From positions 1-18,986 of the forward strand of contig JAMCTA010000033.1 in assembly GCA_023381895.1 (NCBI GenBank): a stretch of 18,986 bases of DNA, written 5' to 3'. The first letter of the stretch is position 1, and each line of letters opens with the position of its first letter. Under the pieces are notes generated by a model. That model did not search any database and was not told the DNA's origin. It saw only the letters and a list, made by a program, of their open reading frames with translations. Below are positions 1 to 8,114 of this stretch, one piece after another. The translations under genes and the position numbers were made by a program. Source of the DNA: Chloroflexota bacterium (GTDB taxonomy: Bacteria; Chloroflexota; UBA4733).

Positions 1-322
1 TAGCTCGATCAACGTAAGCCACGAGGCCGCACGCCGATTCGCAGTTGAAACACGTCGTCGGAACGAGCGTATAGCGACGCTCGACCTTCTCCGGCCAGGC
101 GCGCGCATCATACTCAACCCAGTCGTCCCAACGATCGCTTGGTGGTGCGGGGCAAAGCTCGCCGTTGTTCTTGTGCCCTTTCGGTAGTGGGGTCACACTC
201 GGCCGCTGATTAGGCCGGGTAGCGGGTAACGCCGATCCAGTAGCCTGTACGGGTGCCGGCGGCGCAATGAGTGCCCCCGCATTACCAGCTACCTTGAAGA
301 GATGCGTCAGTCTAACGCTCAC
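1..322 (-). CDS. Molybdopterin oxidoreductase, N-terminal part (runs off left edge)
   Basis: Reading leftwards from a GTG at 322-320, the frame stays open to the window edge (107 codons). It contains the motif TTCFNCESACG near residues 92-102, that is Cys-x2-Cys-x3-Cys followed by a hydrophobic stretch. This is the start of the [4Fe-4S] domain found at the N-terminus of Mo/W-bis-MGD oxidoreductases of the DMSO reductase superfamily. About 90 residues precede the motif. They are Pro/Ala rich at first, then carry a Trp/Asp-rich segment (SDRWDDWVEYDARAWPEKVE). I see no twin-arginine signal. The ribosome site AGGAG overlaps the stop codon of the upstream iron-sulphur gene and lies 10 bases before the GTG; an ATG seven bases upstream of the GTG, in another frame, hits a stop after three codons. 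It is co-transcribed with the iron-sulphur/NrfD gene and is probably the catalytic subunit of that membrane complex. The substrate (formate, polysulphide, tetrathionate, nitrate or other) cannot be decided from this fragment. Confidence 0.85.
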   Translation of the reverse strand, partial: MSVRLTHLFKVAGNAGALIAPPAPVQATGSALPATRPNQRPSVTPLPKGHKNNGELCPAPPSDRWDDWVEYDARAWPEKVERRYTLVPTTCFNCESACGLVAYVDRA

Positions 323-337
323 GAATTCATCGCTCCT

Positions 338-1966
338 CTAACTGAGTGGTACGGACTGCCCTGCGGTGATCCAAACATCCTCGTAGATCAGGAGTCCAAC
401 CAGGGCGCAGATGCCGGCGAGCACGCCGAGCACCGGCGTCGCAGCGCCGGCAAGCGCGAGCGCGCCAAAGATCCCTGCAAGCACGATGCCGACGATCACC
501 GTCAAGCCCCAGAAGGGCCGGCGCAGTCCGCCGTGGACGAGTTGCTCTGCGGCAAGTCGTACGTGGGCGTTACTGTGTGGAACGGCCAGCTCACCAAGGA
601 GTAAGAGCACGTGCACAGTCAATCCAAGCAGGAGCGTGCCCACCAGCAGATGCCACGTTGCCATTGGGGCACCCGTTGCAGCAGCAGCGAGGGACAGCAT
701 GGCAGCGCCCGCCACGAAGGCCTGCACCAGGAGATGGGGCAGGAGCAGAGGGCTCTGCCAGAAGTCACGACCCTCGGCCTGGCCAAACAGGAAGGCGCTG
801 TAGCCAGCTGCGGCAAGGGCGAAGAGGGCGGCTGGCCAGATCAGTGCCTGGGTGACAGTATCCAGGCGCAACAGGGACGCGGCCAGCCACACCGTGACGA
901 GTCCGCCGAATAGGATCAAGACATAGGCGCCTTTGACCAGCCAGGAAGTCAAATTGGGCTTGACCAGAATGTACAGGAAGCGCTCAGGGTGTCGTAGGTC
1001 ACCAACTAATAGCGCCGTCGTGACGAGCAAGAAGAGTAAAGAGAGTATGGGGGCAAGGATACCAAACGTACTGCGCCCGGTAGTCAGGCTGAAGCCCAGC
1101 GCCAGTGTGGCCAGGAGGAATGATCCGGCACTGATGGACTTGGTCCAGAGGTAGAGCGACACCAGCCGGCCCCACGGCTGCTCGTGCGCGACGTTGTAGT
1201 CGACCTGGCCGGTGGCCGCACCGGCGAGAATACTCGCTGCGACGCTTGCGGCAGGAAGCAATCCACCTGGGGCCGCCGCGTCCGCAGCAGTTACGTGTGC
1301 TGTCTGCGGTACGGCTGATGACCGGTTGCGGGCCATCGCAATCAGCGACTCGACCGGCTCCTCGTGATGCTGGGACCACATGCCTCCTTGCGGGTCAACG
1401 TACGTTTCAGGAGTGATCGCGCTCTCCTCGGCACCGATGTACCAGAGCTTGGGTTGTGTCCCCTGGTCGGGCCTGCGCACCCGCACGTCTTCCCTCCCCA
1501 GGAGCTGGGAAATGCGCGACGTGGAATCATCGATGTCTCCGGCGATAATCGCCTCTTCCGGGCAGACAAGCACACAAGCTGGCTGCAGCCCAATTTCGGT
1601 CCGGTGCGCACAATAGTTGCACTTCGCCGCCGTATCCGTCACCGGGTCGATGTAGAGGGCATCGTAAGGGCAGGCTTCCATGCACGACTTGCAACCAATG
1701 CACCGACGGTTATCAAAATCGATGATCCCATCTGGACGCTTGAAGAGCGCTTTGGTTGGGCAGATCTTGACACAGGGAGCGTTGTCACAGTGATTGCAAC
1801 GCTGGACGAGAAAGTGCCGGCGCGTATTGGGGTAGCGGCCTTTCTCGACGTACTTTACCCACGTGCGGAAGACTCCTAAGGGGACGTCGTTCTCTGACTT
1901 GCACGCTACGGTGCAAGCGTGACAACCGATACAGCGTCGCTGGTCGATGACGAAGCCATAGCGCAT
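338..1966 (-). CDS. DmsB-type four-cluster iron-sulphur protein fused to NrfD membrane anchor
   Basis: A 542-residue fusion. Residues 1-145 carry sixteen cysteines in four groups (C12/15/18/22, C57/60/65/69, C89/92/95/99, C116/119/131/135), the pattern of DmsB/NrfC electron-transfer subunits with four [4Fe-4S] clusters. A linker of about 110 residues follows. From about residue 257 (VDYNVAHEQPWGRLVSLYLW) to the end is a hydrophobic NrfD/PsrC-type domain with some eight membrane segments, which exchanges electrons with the quinone pool. Such proteins are separate in most complex iron-sulphur molybdoenzymes (DmsB+DmsC, PsrB+PsrC); here they are one chain. The start has a strong ribosome site (GGAAGAGG just before the ATG). 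The gene is directly upstream of the molybdopterin subunit, whose ribosome site overlaps this stop codon, so the two form an operon and presumably one quinone-linked respiratory complex. The direction of electron flow is not visible. Confidence 0.93.
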   Translation of the reverse strand: MRYGFVIDQRRCIGCHACTVACKSENDVPLGVFRTWVKYVEKGRYPNTRRHFLVQRCNHCDNAPCVKICPTKALFKRPDGIIDFDNRRCIGCKSCMEACPYDALYIDPVTDTAAKCNYCAHRTEIGLQPACVLVCPEEAIIAGDIDDSTSRISQLLGREDVRVRRPDQGTQPKLWYIGAEESAITPETYVDPQGGMWSQHHEEPVESLIAMARNRSSAVPQTAHVTAADAAAPGGLLPAASVAASILAGAATGQVDYNVAHEQPWGRLVSLYLWTKSISAGSFLLATLALGFSLTTGRSTFGILAPILSLLFLLVTTALLVGDLRHPERFLYILVKPNLTSWLVKGAYVLILFGGLVTVWLAASLLRLDTVTQALIWPAALFALAAAGYSAFLFGQAEGRDFWQSPLLLPHLLVQAFVAGAAMLSLAAAATGAPMATWHLLVGTLLLGLTVHVLLLLGELAVPHSNAHVRLAAEQLVHGGLRRPFWGLTVIVGIVLAGIFGALALAGAATPVLGVLAGICALVGLLIYEDVWITAGQSVPLS

Positions 1967-2221
1967 GCCTCTTCCTTTCCACCGTCTCCTGCCACGTCTG
2001 CCGTGTCCGGATTTGTAGACTGCTACGGAGCACTGGCTACGTAGCCACTACCGGGGATACAGAACTCCTCTAGCCGGCCTCCCATCGTGCACGCGCCTGA
2101 ACGCGTGATGACCGCTCTTCACGGCTCGCCCCAACCACCAACCCGGCCGGCCTCTCCCACCGCGAGCCCACATAGCCACGTGTTCTCACGGTAAGACGCT
2201 TGGGTATATTAGTCAAAGTAG

Positions 2222-2236
2222 CTATTCTTTCGATAG
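2222..2236. promoter_or_regulatory. Candidate LysR-type operator (T-N11-A box)
   Basis: CTAT-N7-ATAG is a dyad containing TATTCTTTCGATA, which fits the T-N11-A rule of LysR-regulator boxes. It lies 30 bases before the lysR ATG in the 300-base divergent gap (1967-2266) between the regulator and the iron-sulphur/Mo operon. A TATATT at 2205-2210 just upstream could be a -10 element. LysR regulators usually control themselves and the divergent operon from such a gap. The rest of the gap shows no other clear structure. The site is inferred from pattern only. Confidence 0.4.
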
Positions 2237-2266
2237 GTGCAAATATTCTCTTATGGGAGACGCTCG

Positions 2267-3262
2267 ATGCCCAACATCACGCTTGCGCAGCTCCAGGCCT
2301 TCAACAGCCTGGCATCGTCGGGCAGCTTTACGCGGGCAGCACGCCAGCTTAGCGTCACCCAGCCAGCAGTGACACAGCAGGTCCGTGCACTCGAGCGCCT
2401 GCTCGGCGTGACTCTCGTCGACGTTGTGGGCCGCCGTACCATCTTGACCAATGCTGGCCAGTTCCTGGCAGCACGTGCTGAAGCACTGCTCTCTGGAGCT
2501 GCCGCTCTCGAGCGCGAGATGGGCGAGTTCGCAGCCGCCCGGACCGGCGAGCTCTACCTCGGGGCGACGCTCACCATCGGCACCTATACCCTGCCCGCTT
2601 TGTTAGCCCGCTTTGCCCGCCGCTGCCCAGCGATCCGGGTTCACGTCGCGGTCGCGAACACGGCGATCACTGCCGCCAGAGTCCGGCACGGAAGGCTTGA
2701 TCTGGCCCTAGTCGAAGGTCCACTCGACGATGATGACTTCGATGCGATCCCCTATCAAAATGACTGCTTGCTCCTCGTCATGTCTCCCAGCCACCGTCTC
2801 GCGGGACGGGCGCAAGTCCACCCTCAGGAGCTGGAGGGAGAGCCATTCGTCTGGCGGGAGCAGGGATCAGGGACGAGAGCGCTCGCGGAGCAGAAGCTGG
2901 CACGAGCAGGGCTCATAGTACGGTCGGCCACATCGCTTCCCAGCGGAGAAGGGGTAGCTCGTGCCGTTCAAGCAGGACTCGGCCTTGCAATCCTCTCTGA
3001 GCTAGTCGTGGAGCACGCGGTCGCCAGTGGACGCCTGGCCGCCGCTGAGATCGCTGGTGTCGATTTGCGGCGCACATTCCGAATCGTTACCTTGCAGGGC
3101 CGGACGCTCTCTCCAGCTGCACGTGACCTCATCGAAGTTATCCGCGATCAAGACGCGGGAGTAGCTATTGCCTCGAGTACTGACGTTGTCGAAGAGCACA
3201 GAAACGGAGCATCACGAATAGCGCAACCGGCGTCGCCCTCTGGAGCTGCTACGTATACGTAG
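2267..3262 (+). CDS. LysR-family transcriptional regulator
   Basis: A 331-residue protein of normal LysR length. Residues 1-65 form the winged helix-turn-helix (TLAQLQAFNSLASSGSFTRA, then ARQLSVTQPAVTQQVRALE), and the rest is the two-lobed substrate-binding domain (GELYLGATLTIGTYTLPALL onwards). I place the start at the ATG at 2267 because GGGAG lies seven bases before it. The in-frame GTG at 2237 has no ribosome site and would put ten unusual residues ahead of the domain. It is divergent from the iron-sulphur/molybdopterin operon and convergent with the FmdE gene, so it probably controls the Mo operon in response to an effector that cannot be read from the sequence. The last 35 residues or so are a low-complexity tail beyond the usual domain end. 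Confidence 0.93.
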   Translation: MPNITLAQLQAFNSLASSGSFTRAARQLSVTQPAVTQQVRALERLLGVTLVDVVGRRTILTNAGQFLAARAEALLSGAAALEREMGEFAAARTGELYLGATLTIGTYTLPALLARFARRCPAIRVHVAVANTAITAARVRHGRLDLALVEGPLDDDDFDAIPYQNDCLLLVMSPSHRLAGRAQVHPQELEGEPFVWREQGSGTRALAEQKLARAGLIVRSATSLPSGEGVARAVQAGLGLAILSELVVEHAVASGRLAAAEIAGVDLRRTFRIVTLQGRTLSPAARDLIEVIRDQDAGVAIASSTDVVEEHRNGASRIAQPASPSGAATYT

Positions 3263-3330
3263 ATGATGAGGAATACACCCACATCACGTTTGCTGATTCC
3301 GCGCAGAGGCCCAACCCGGCGCCGTTCCGG

Positions 3331-3996
3331 TCAAGAGTGCGGCTCACCGCAACTCTCCTCCGCGGACTCAATGGTGTAGTACGCAAGGCCGGAGCAGGGA
3401 CGGCAGAGAGTTCGCCCATCGACGATCACCTCGCGATCATTGAGGATCTCTTCGCGACAGCGAACACACGTCACTCGACGCCCCGGCTTGCTCACGATTG
3501 CGTGAACAGAAGTCAGCAACCGCACGTGCGACCACTGGAAGAGCAGGTGAGCCGGCATACGCTGATACCCGAGGAGTTGGGCTTTCCAACGGCCAGGCGC
3601 CTCCGGGGCAAAGGAAGAGGCCAGATCGCGTATCTCCGGACGCGGTACAATGCGAACTGCCTGCTCCGTCAGCGTATCAACAAATGTCGCTGCTACTTTC
3701 CCATAGTCCTCTATGCGGAGCGTTCTCCGACCGACCCAGCAGCCGGTAGCCACCGACAAGCCGTCGGCAGCACAACCGTCTGTCTCGGTAATCGTCAAGA
3801 GTTGCTTGTCTGCCCTAGGTAACGACAGGTTGAGGAGCTCGCCAGCGTAGAGACCCATCCGTACGCCCAGGACCTGCCTGGGGCACAGGTGGCTGTGAAG
3901 AGCGCTACTCGCACGCAGGAGATCGCCCAGCTGGGTTTCCTGGCGGATCAAGGACCCGTTCTGCCCGTCGCCGGCCTCGTGTTGCATCGCATCCAT
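3331..3996 (-). CDS. FmdE-family protein with C-terminal zinc ribbon
   Basis: A 221-residue protein. Residues 24-110 match the FmdE fold: HSHLCPRQVLGVRMG (34-48) followed by DGCAADGLSVATGCWVG (73-89), with conserved His, Cys and Asp residues that would bind a metal. Residues 174-203 form a small treble-clef/TraR-like zinc finger with C177, C180, C198 and C201. FmdE was named from the formylmethanofuran dehydrogenase operon and also occurs near bacterial Mo/W oxidoreductases; its biochemical role is not settled. I chose the ATG at 3996 because GGAGGAG lies 11 bases upstream; the frame stays open to a GTG at 4038 without a good ribosome site. The first motif has CPR where I recall CPG as usual. 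Its place beside a molybdopterin operon and its regulator supports a role in the maturation or metal supply of that enzyme. Confidence 0.85.
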   Translation of the reverse strand: MDAMQHEAGDGQNGSLIRQETQLGDLLRASSALHSHLCPRQVLGVRMGLYAGELLNLSLPRADKQLLTITETDGCAADGLSVATGCWVGRRTLRIEDYGKVAATFVDTLTEQAVRIVPRPEIRDLASSFAPEAPGRWKAQLLGYQRMPAHLLFQWSHVRLLTSVHAIVSKPGRRVTCVRCREEILNDREVIVDGRTLCRPCSGLAYYTIESAEESCGEPHS

Positions 3997-4126
3997 TGCT
4001 ATCTTTGCTCCTCCAGGAACGGTGTTGTGCGCTCTCACTTTCTACACAATAGCGCGGCGCGAGCGACGTTGAGCCGCTCCTGCCAGCGGCATGGGTGCTC
4101 AGGGAGCAGCAGGCCGGCGGACCATC

Positions 4127-4141
4127 AGCTACAGCGTAGCT
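4127..4141. repeat. Small hairpin between fmdE-like gene and binding-protein gene
   Basis: AGCTAC-AGC-GTAGCT is a perfect six-base stem with a three-base loop. It lies 90 bases past the stop of the binding-protein gene, in the 234-base gap before the FmdE gene (same strand). It has no run of T on either side, so it is not a typical intrinsic terminator. It may still slow or end transcription, or be chance. Confidence 0.25.
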
Positions 4142-4230
4142 CACTCGCCCGCCAGTCCACCGGTCATCAGATCCGCCAGCGGGCGCTTGCTTGGCCGGGC
4201 GGCCCGTTCCTGGGAGCACCGCCGATCACT

Positions 4231-5688
4231 TCATCCCCTGCAGGCGCCACATCCTGCAATCTGGGCATACTTGGCCTGAACTTTCTCGAGGCCAGCGAGC
4301 ACACCTTCCTTATTATTGAACACCGGGGCCATCAACTGAGTCCAGGCTGTATTCATTTCAGCGATGTGGTCGAACGCATCGGCAGGATTGTAGATGAGAG
4401 GCTTCTTCATCTCATCCCACACCACCTTGGTCAGCGCGCCTGGCGGCATGTCAAAGTTGGGAAGCGATCGCGCCTCCTTGGCCCACGTCTCGAACGAGCT
4501 CTTCGTCGGGCCCAAGAAGCCGTACACCGCTGGCGACTCCTTGCCGGGAAGAGTGGCAAGGAAGACGGTGAACTCTGTTGCCGCCTTCGGGTGCTTCGTC
4601 TTCGCACTCACCAGCCAGGCATTCTCGTTGACCGACGATTGATCAGACTTCCCTGGGCCATAGGGCAGGGGCGCAATCCCCCACTTGAACTTGAACTTAT
4701 CGGTCATTGCTGTACGAACGACCGCATTTGCCGGAAGCACCTCCATGGCCACACGCCCGCTGCTGATTGAGGCGCCCAGGGTGCTCAGTGCCGCTAGATC
4801 CGACGGCGGCGGGTTCACTCTGTCCTTGTAGATCAAGTCAACGTACCATTGGATCGCCGCGACCACCTTCGGATTCGACATGCCAAGATAGGTGATCTTT
4901 CCGGTTGTATAAGCCGGCGAGCTAAAAGGCCCACCTTGGGAGTTGTAGTAGTCAGCCCCCCAGAGCCACGGCAGATCGCGTATGCCAGCCCATTGCACGC
5001 CCCAGATCGTTTCGGGCGCGTTGGCACGGTTGTGGGTTAGCTTTGCAGCATCTTGGAGCAGCAGGTCCGTCGTCCAGGAGGTATCAGACCACGCGTCGGG
5101 AGGAAGCGCTACGTGATACTGTCCGAACAAGCTCGCGTTGTAGCCGATCGTTATCGGGTTTGCCAGCCAGGGAATCCCGTAGGTGTTGCCGTTCTCTACG
5201 TAGTGCGACAGCACGGAGGGCAACACCGCCGAAAGGTTCAGCTTATTGGCATTGATCACCGGGGTGAGATTGAGCAACTGATGACTATTGTAGAGCTGGC
5301 GGAACTGTGCCGTTCCCCAGTCGGTGAAGATGTCCGGTGGTGTCCCGGCTGCCTCCATTGCCAGTAGCTTCTGCCCGACGTGGGGCGTCATGATGACCTG
5401 AATGGTCACATTGGGATGGGACTTCTCGAACAGCGGTATCGCCGTCTTGGTTGCCCACGGGTCCAGAAGCGGGTCTGTCGGCAAAAGCCAGACGAGCTTC
5501 TTCTGCCCTGCCGCGACAGCCCCGGTCGTGGATGTCGCAGTGCTTGCCGCAGCTTGCTTTGCGGACGCGGATGATGCGTGCGTCGCGGTCGCCGTTCCCT
5601 GGGTGCCGCAGGCGCTGAGCATCATCGTCAGCACAATCATCCCAGTCAGGGTTTGCCAGAGACGCCGTCTGTGCCAGGTGCCAATCAT
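4231..5688 (-). CDS. ABC sugar transporter, extracellular solute-binding lipoprotein
   Basis: A 485-residue family-1 (MalE/UgpB-like) solute-binding protein. A signal peptide with basic start (HRRR), hydrophobic core and lipobox LSAC places the lipidated cysteine at residue 27, so the mature protein is anchored outside the membrane. A Thr/Ser/Ala-rich linker follows, then the two-lobe domain beginning KKLVWLLPTDPLLDPWATKT; the DWG (about residue 123) and the later LWGADYYNSQGGPF block are typical of this group. AGGAG lies seven bases before the ATG. It is divergent from two permease genes that begin 479 bases away and is the obvious partner for them. The sugar is not predictable. It shares blocks such as YN-LF--Y-V-LPP--W and WTT--LL with the binding protein at 16999-18565. 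No ATPase gene is in the window, so the importer probably uses a shared MsmX/UgpC-type ATPase from elsewhere. Confidence 0.93.
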   Translation of the reverse strand: MIGTWHRRRLWQTLTGMIVLTMMLSACGTQGTATATHASSASAKQAAASTATSTTGAVAAGQKKLVWLLPTDPLLDPWATKTAIPLFEKSHPNVTIQVIMTPHVGQKLLAMEAAGTPPDIFTDWGTAQFRQLYNSHQLLNLTPVINANKLNLSAVLPSVLSHYVENGNTYGIPWLANPITIGYNASLFGQYHVALPPDAWSDTSWTTDLLLQDAAKLTHNRANAPETIWGVQWAGIRDLPWLWGADYYNSQGGPFSSPAYTTGKITYLGMSNPKVVAAIQWYVDLIYKDRVNPPPSDLAALSTLGASISSGRVAMEVLPANAVVRTAMTDKFKFKWGIAPLPYGPGKSDQSSVNENAWLVSAKTKHPKAATEFTVFLATLPGKESPAVYGFLGPTKSSFETWAKEARSLPNFDMPPGALTKVVWDEMKKPLIYNPADAFDHIAEMNTAWTQLMAPVFNNKEGVLAGLEKVQAKYAQIAGCGACRG

Positions 5689-5897
5689 GCCTGTCTCCTT
5701 TCAGCCAAGCCACGTTACTGTCGTACCACCTTGAACTGTGCCAACGCTCATCCGCATAGACACGCACGATCGACCACTAAGGCATGGAACAGGCACATCG
5801 CGTGTGATCCCCCCTGGTCAAGACCCAAATGACGAGCTTCGAAGGGAAGGACGAATCGCCAGTACTGCCTCTGAACGCTGATCCGCTTCTGCTAGTC

Positions 5898-5907
5898 TAC
5901 TATAGTA
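5898..5907. promoter_or_regulatory. AT-rich palindrome, candidate operator/promoter for divergent sugar genes
   Basis: TACTATAGTA is a perfect ten-base palindrome in an AT-rich patch within GC-rich DNA. It contains TATAGT, which could serve as a -10 box in the direction of the permeases. TCTACTA occurs at 5896-5902 and again at 5908-5914, so the site is also a short direct repeat with 12-base spacing. It lies in the gap between the binding-protein gene and the permease genes, where a LacI/GntR-type sugar regulator would be expected to act. No regulator gene is nearby. Confidence 0.35.
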
Positions 5908-5931
5908 TCTACTAAATCAAACCAGAATGGC

Positions 5932-6028
5932 GTTGCGAAGGAGACCCTCACCCCCTGCCCCTCCCCCAAGCTTGGGGGAGGGGTGGCGAGCCTTGGTGAG
6001 CCGGGGTGAGGGCCCCGCCTTTCGCAAC
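5932..6028. repeat. Nested inverted repeat with perfect 26-bp central palindrome
   Basis: Three nested pairs of arms are visible. The centre, 5958-5983, is a perfect 26-base palindrome with arms CCCCTCCCCCAAG and CTTGGGGGAGGGG and no loop. Around it CCCTCACCCC (5945-5954) pairs with GGGGTGAGGG (6003-6012), and outermost GTTGCGAA (5932-5939) pairs with TTCGCAAC (6021-6028). The element is far richer in C on one side and G on the other than its flanks. Its shape fits a dispersed REP/MITE-like palindromic element. It sits in the leader region of the first permease gene, about 140 bases before its start, and could act as a folded leader, a partial terminator or simply a repeat. Only one copy is in this window. 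Confidence 0.75.
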
Positions 6029-6167
6029 AGGCCCCGTGGAAGGATTTAGACCAGAATCGAAACGCCTAGTTCGACAGTGCTTCTCAGGACCTGTTGAGCT
6101 AGGCCTGCCGAATCACACCTCGGTGCCATGCCAACGGGTAGGCCCACCCTCAGAGGAGATGTGCGCC

Positions 6168-7088
6168 ATGACGATCTCGATCCTCGCCGCTCGCAAGCCA
6201 GGCCGGCCGGGTTCTCTGAAACGCCAGGAAATCTGGTACTTCCACCTGTTCGTGCTTCCTTGGATCATCGGCTTCGCCGTCTTCGTGGCTTATCCGATCC
6301 TCGCATCGCTCTACTTTAGCTTCACCAAATACAATGTACTCAACCCGCCAAAGTGGATAGGCTTGGCAAATTACGCGCAGCTCTTTCACAGCCGGCTGTT
6401 TTGGAAGTCACTCGGAGTCACTCTTCACTACACCGTTCTTGCTCTGCCGTTGTCGCTCGTGCTAGGACTACTTATCGCGACATTCCTCAATGCACGTGTC
6501 CCAGGAATGCGTATGCTCCGGACGATTTACTACCTCCCTACTCTCGTTCCACCGGTTGCTGCTGCCTTGCTCTGGACGTGGTTGCTCAATCCACAGTTCG
6601 GGCTCATCAACTTTGTCCTGTTTTGGGCATTGCACATTCAGGGTCCAGCCTGGCTAACATCCCAAACCTGGGTGATTCCAGCTATCGTCCTCATGAGTCT
6701 CTGGGGTTTCGGCGGGAACATGATCATCTATCTCGCTGCGATGCAGGGCATTCCTGAGGAGTACTACGATGCCGCCGCTATCGATGGTGCCGGCACCGTA
6801 CGGCGCTTTATCTCTATCACAATTCCTTTGCTCACTCCCGCCATCTTTTTCACTTTGATCCTGGGGCTTATCGGGTCATTCCAGGTCTTCTCTCAGGTGT
6901 ACGTGTTGACCCAGGGCGGGCCTAACTATGCCTCGTACTTCTACAATCTCTACCTGTATCAAAACGCGTTTCAGTTCTTCAAGATGGGCCTCGCTTCGGC
7001 GCAAGCCTGGATTCTGTTTCTTATCATCCTAGCCTGCACGCTCCTCTTATTCCGGAGCTCAGGCAGTTGGGTGAACTACGAACGGTAG
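6168..7088 (+). CDS. ABC sugar transporter permease, MalF type
   Basis: A 306-residue membrane protein with six predicted membrane segments and a cytoplasmic N-terminus (IWYFHLFVLPWIIGFAVFVA begins the first). The EAA loop that contacts the ATPase is at about residues 199-224 (YYDAAAIDGAGTVRRFISIT). LTQGGPNYASYF near residue 247 is typical of the first permease of family-1 carbohydrate importers. I chose the ATG at 6168 because GAGGAG lies nine bases upstream. The frame stays open to a GTG inside the palindromic repeat at 6006, but the extra 54 residues are not permease-like. The second permease follows after 28 bases, so both are one operon. Confidence 0.95.
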   Translation: MTISILAARKPGRPGSLKRQEIWYFHLFVLPWIIGFAVFVAYPILASLYFSFTKYNVLNPPKWIGLANYAQLFHSRLFWKSLGVTLHYTVLALPLSLVLGLLIATFLNARVPGMRMLRTIYYLPTLVPPVAAALLWTWLLNPQFGLINFVLFWALHIQGPAWLTSQTWVIPAIVLMSLWGFGGNMIIYLAAMQGIPEEYYDAAAIDGAGTVRRFISITIPLLTPAIFFTLILGLIGSFQVFSQVYVLTQGGPNYASYFYNLYLYQNAFQFFKMGLASAQAWILFLIILACTLLLFRSSGSWVNYER

Positions 7089-7116
7089 CCGCCTCATCAC
7101 AAAGGAAGGAGAGAGC

Positions 7117-8007
7117 ATGCTACAGACGCTCAGCGGAGAAAAGCTCGCTCGACCGAGCCGGGCGAAATGGCTGCGACGCACGCAACTCCGCTCTCTAGCG
7201 GTCAGTCTGAGGCTCATTGCGCTCGCAGCCGGAGCGCTAGTGATCATGGCTCCCATCATCTGGATGCTTGCTGCCAGCCTCGAGCCGATGTCCGAAGTGA
7301 CGACATTTCCGCCGGCACTCCTTCCTCACCCTGTCCAGTTCTCAAACTATATCCGTGGTTTCACTTTCATGCCCTTTGCCCGCTTCTTTCTCAATACCCT
7401 CTTCATTGGCTTTATGTCGGCGTTGGGGACGCTGCTGGCCGCTTCACTGGCTGGCTACGCCTTCGCTCGGCTCTCCGCTCCCGACAAGAATGTCCTCTTC
7501 ATCCTCGTGTTGTCCACCCTCATGCTGCCTTACACTGTGACGGTCATCCCGCAGTACATTCTCTTCCGGCAACTGCACTGGATCAACACCTTCTTCCCGC
7601 TTTGGGTGCCGGAGTGGTTTGGCGGTGGTCCATTCTTCATCTTCCTGTTCCGCCAGTTCTTCATGAGTATCCCTTCGGACGTCTTCGAGGCGGCTCGCAT
7701 TGATGGCTGCGGCTACTTCGGCCTCTACCGGCAGATCCTCCTGCCGCTATCCGTACCTGTGCTGGCGACCGCCGCTATCTTTCGGTTCCAGTTCGCCTGG
7801 AACGACTTTCTCGGCCCACTGATCTACATCAACAGCACATCTAAGTACACGGTCAGCCTGGGGCTCAGTCTGTTTACGGCCAAGTACGGCGCCACACCCT
7901 GGAACCAGCTGCTCGCGGTTACCATTCTTGCGATCATTCCACCGGTGGTGCTGTTCTTTATCGGCCAGCGGTATCTCATCACAGGAATCGTCGTCGTTCA
8001 AAAGTAG
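7117..8007 (+). CDS. ABC sugar transporter permease, MalG type
   Basis: A 296-residue permease of the MalG group. The first membrane segment is at about residues 30-55, followed by a long outside loop (EVTTFPPALLPHPVQFSNYI), four more segments with an EAA motif at about residues 191-213 (EAARIDGCGYFGLYRQILLP), and a last segment ending LITGIVVVQK, typical of this group. The ribosome site AGGAAGGAG lies before the ATG. It forms a heterodimeric channel with the preceding permease. The pair imports a sugar or glycoside delivered by the divergent binding lipoprotein. Confidence 0.95.
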   Translation: MLQTLSGEKLARPSRAKWLRRTQLRSLAVSLRLIALAAGALVIMAPIIWMLAASLEPMSEVTTFPPALLPHPVQFSNYIRGFTFMPFARFFLNTLFIGFMSALGTLLAASLAGYAFARLSAPDKNVLFILVLSTLMLPYTVTVIPQYILFRQLHWINTFFPLWVPEWFGGGPFFIFLFRQFFMSIPSDVFEAARIDGCGYFGLYRQILLPLSVPVLATAAIFRFQFAWNDFLGPLIYINSTSKYTVSLGLSLFTAKYGATPWNQLLAVTILAIIPPVVLFFIGQRYLITGIVVVQK

Positions 8008-8095
8008 ACTGGATGCTCAGTACTGGCGCATTGATCGCTGCCGGTGGTCTGACGCTGCGCTTCGCGCTTCTGCGCGACCATAGTGAGCTGAGAGT

Positions 8096-8114
8096 CTCGC
8101 AACCCAGATGCGAG
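8096..8114. repeat. Small hairpin between second permease and mobA
   Basis: CTCGCA and TGCGAG form a six-base stem around a seven-base loop, about 90 bases after the permease stop. There is no following T run, so a terminator role is uncertain. The 209-base stretch 8008-8216 otherwise holds nothing clear. It could instead be read as an N-terminal extension of the mobA frame from an ATG at 8013. Confidence 0.25.

Noticed and set aside
3889..4770. 293-codon open frame on the plus strand
   Set aside because: It lies antisense to the FmdE and binding-protein genes, has no ribosome site or family likeness, and is explained by GC-rich reverse-frame openness.
6006..6167. 54-residue N-terminal extension of the first permease
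   Set aside because: It would start inside the palindromic repeat, has no ribosome site and no permease features; GAGGAG before 6168 fixes the start.
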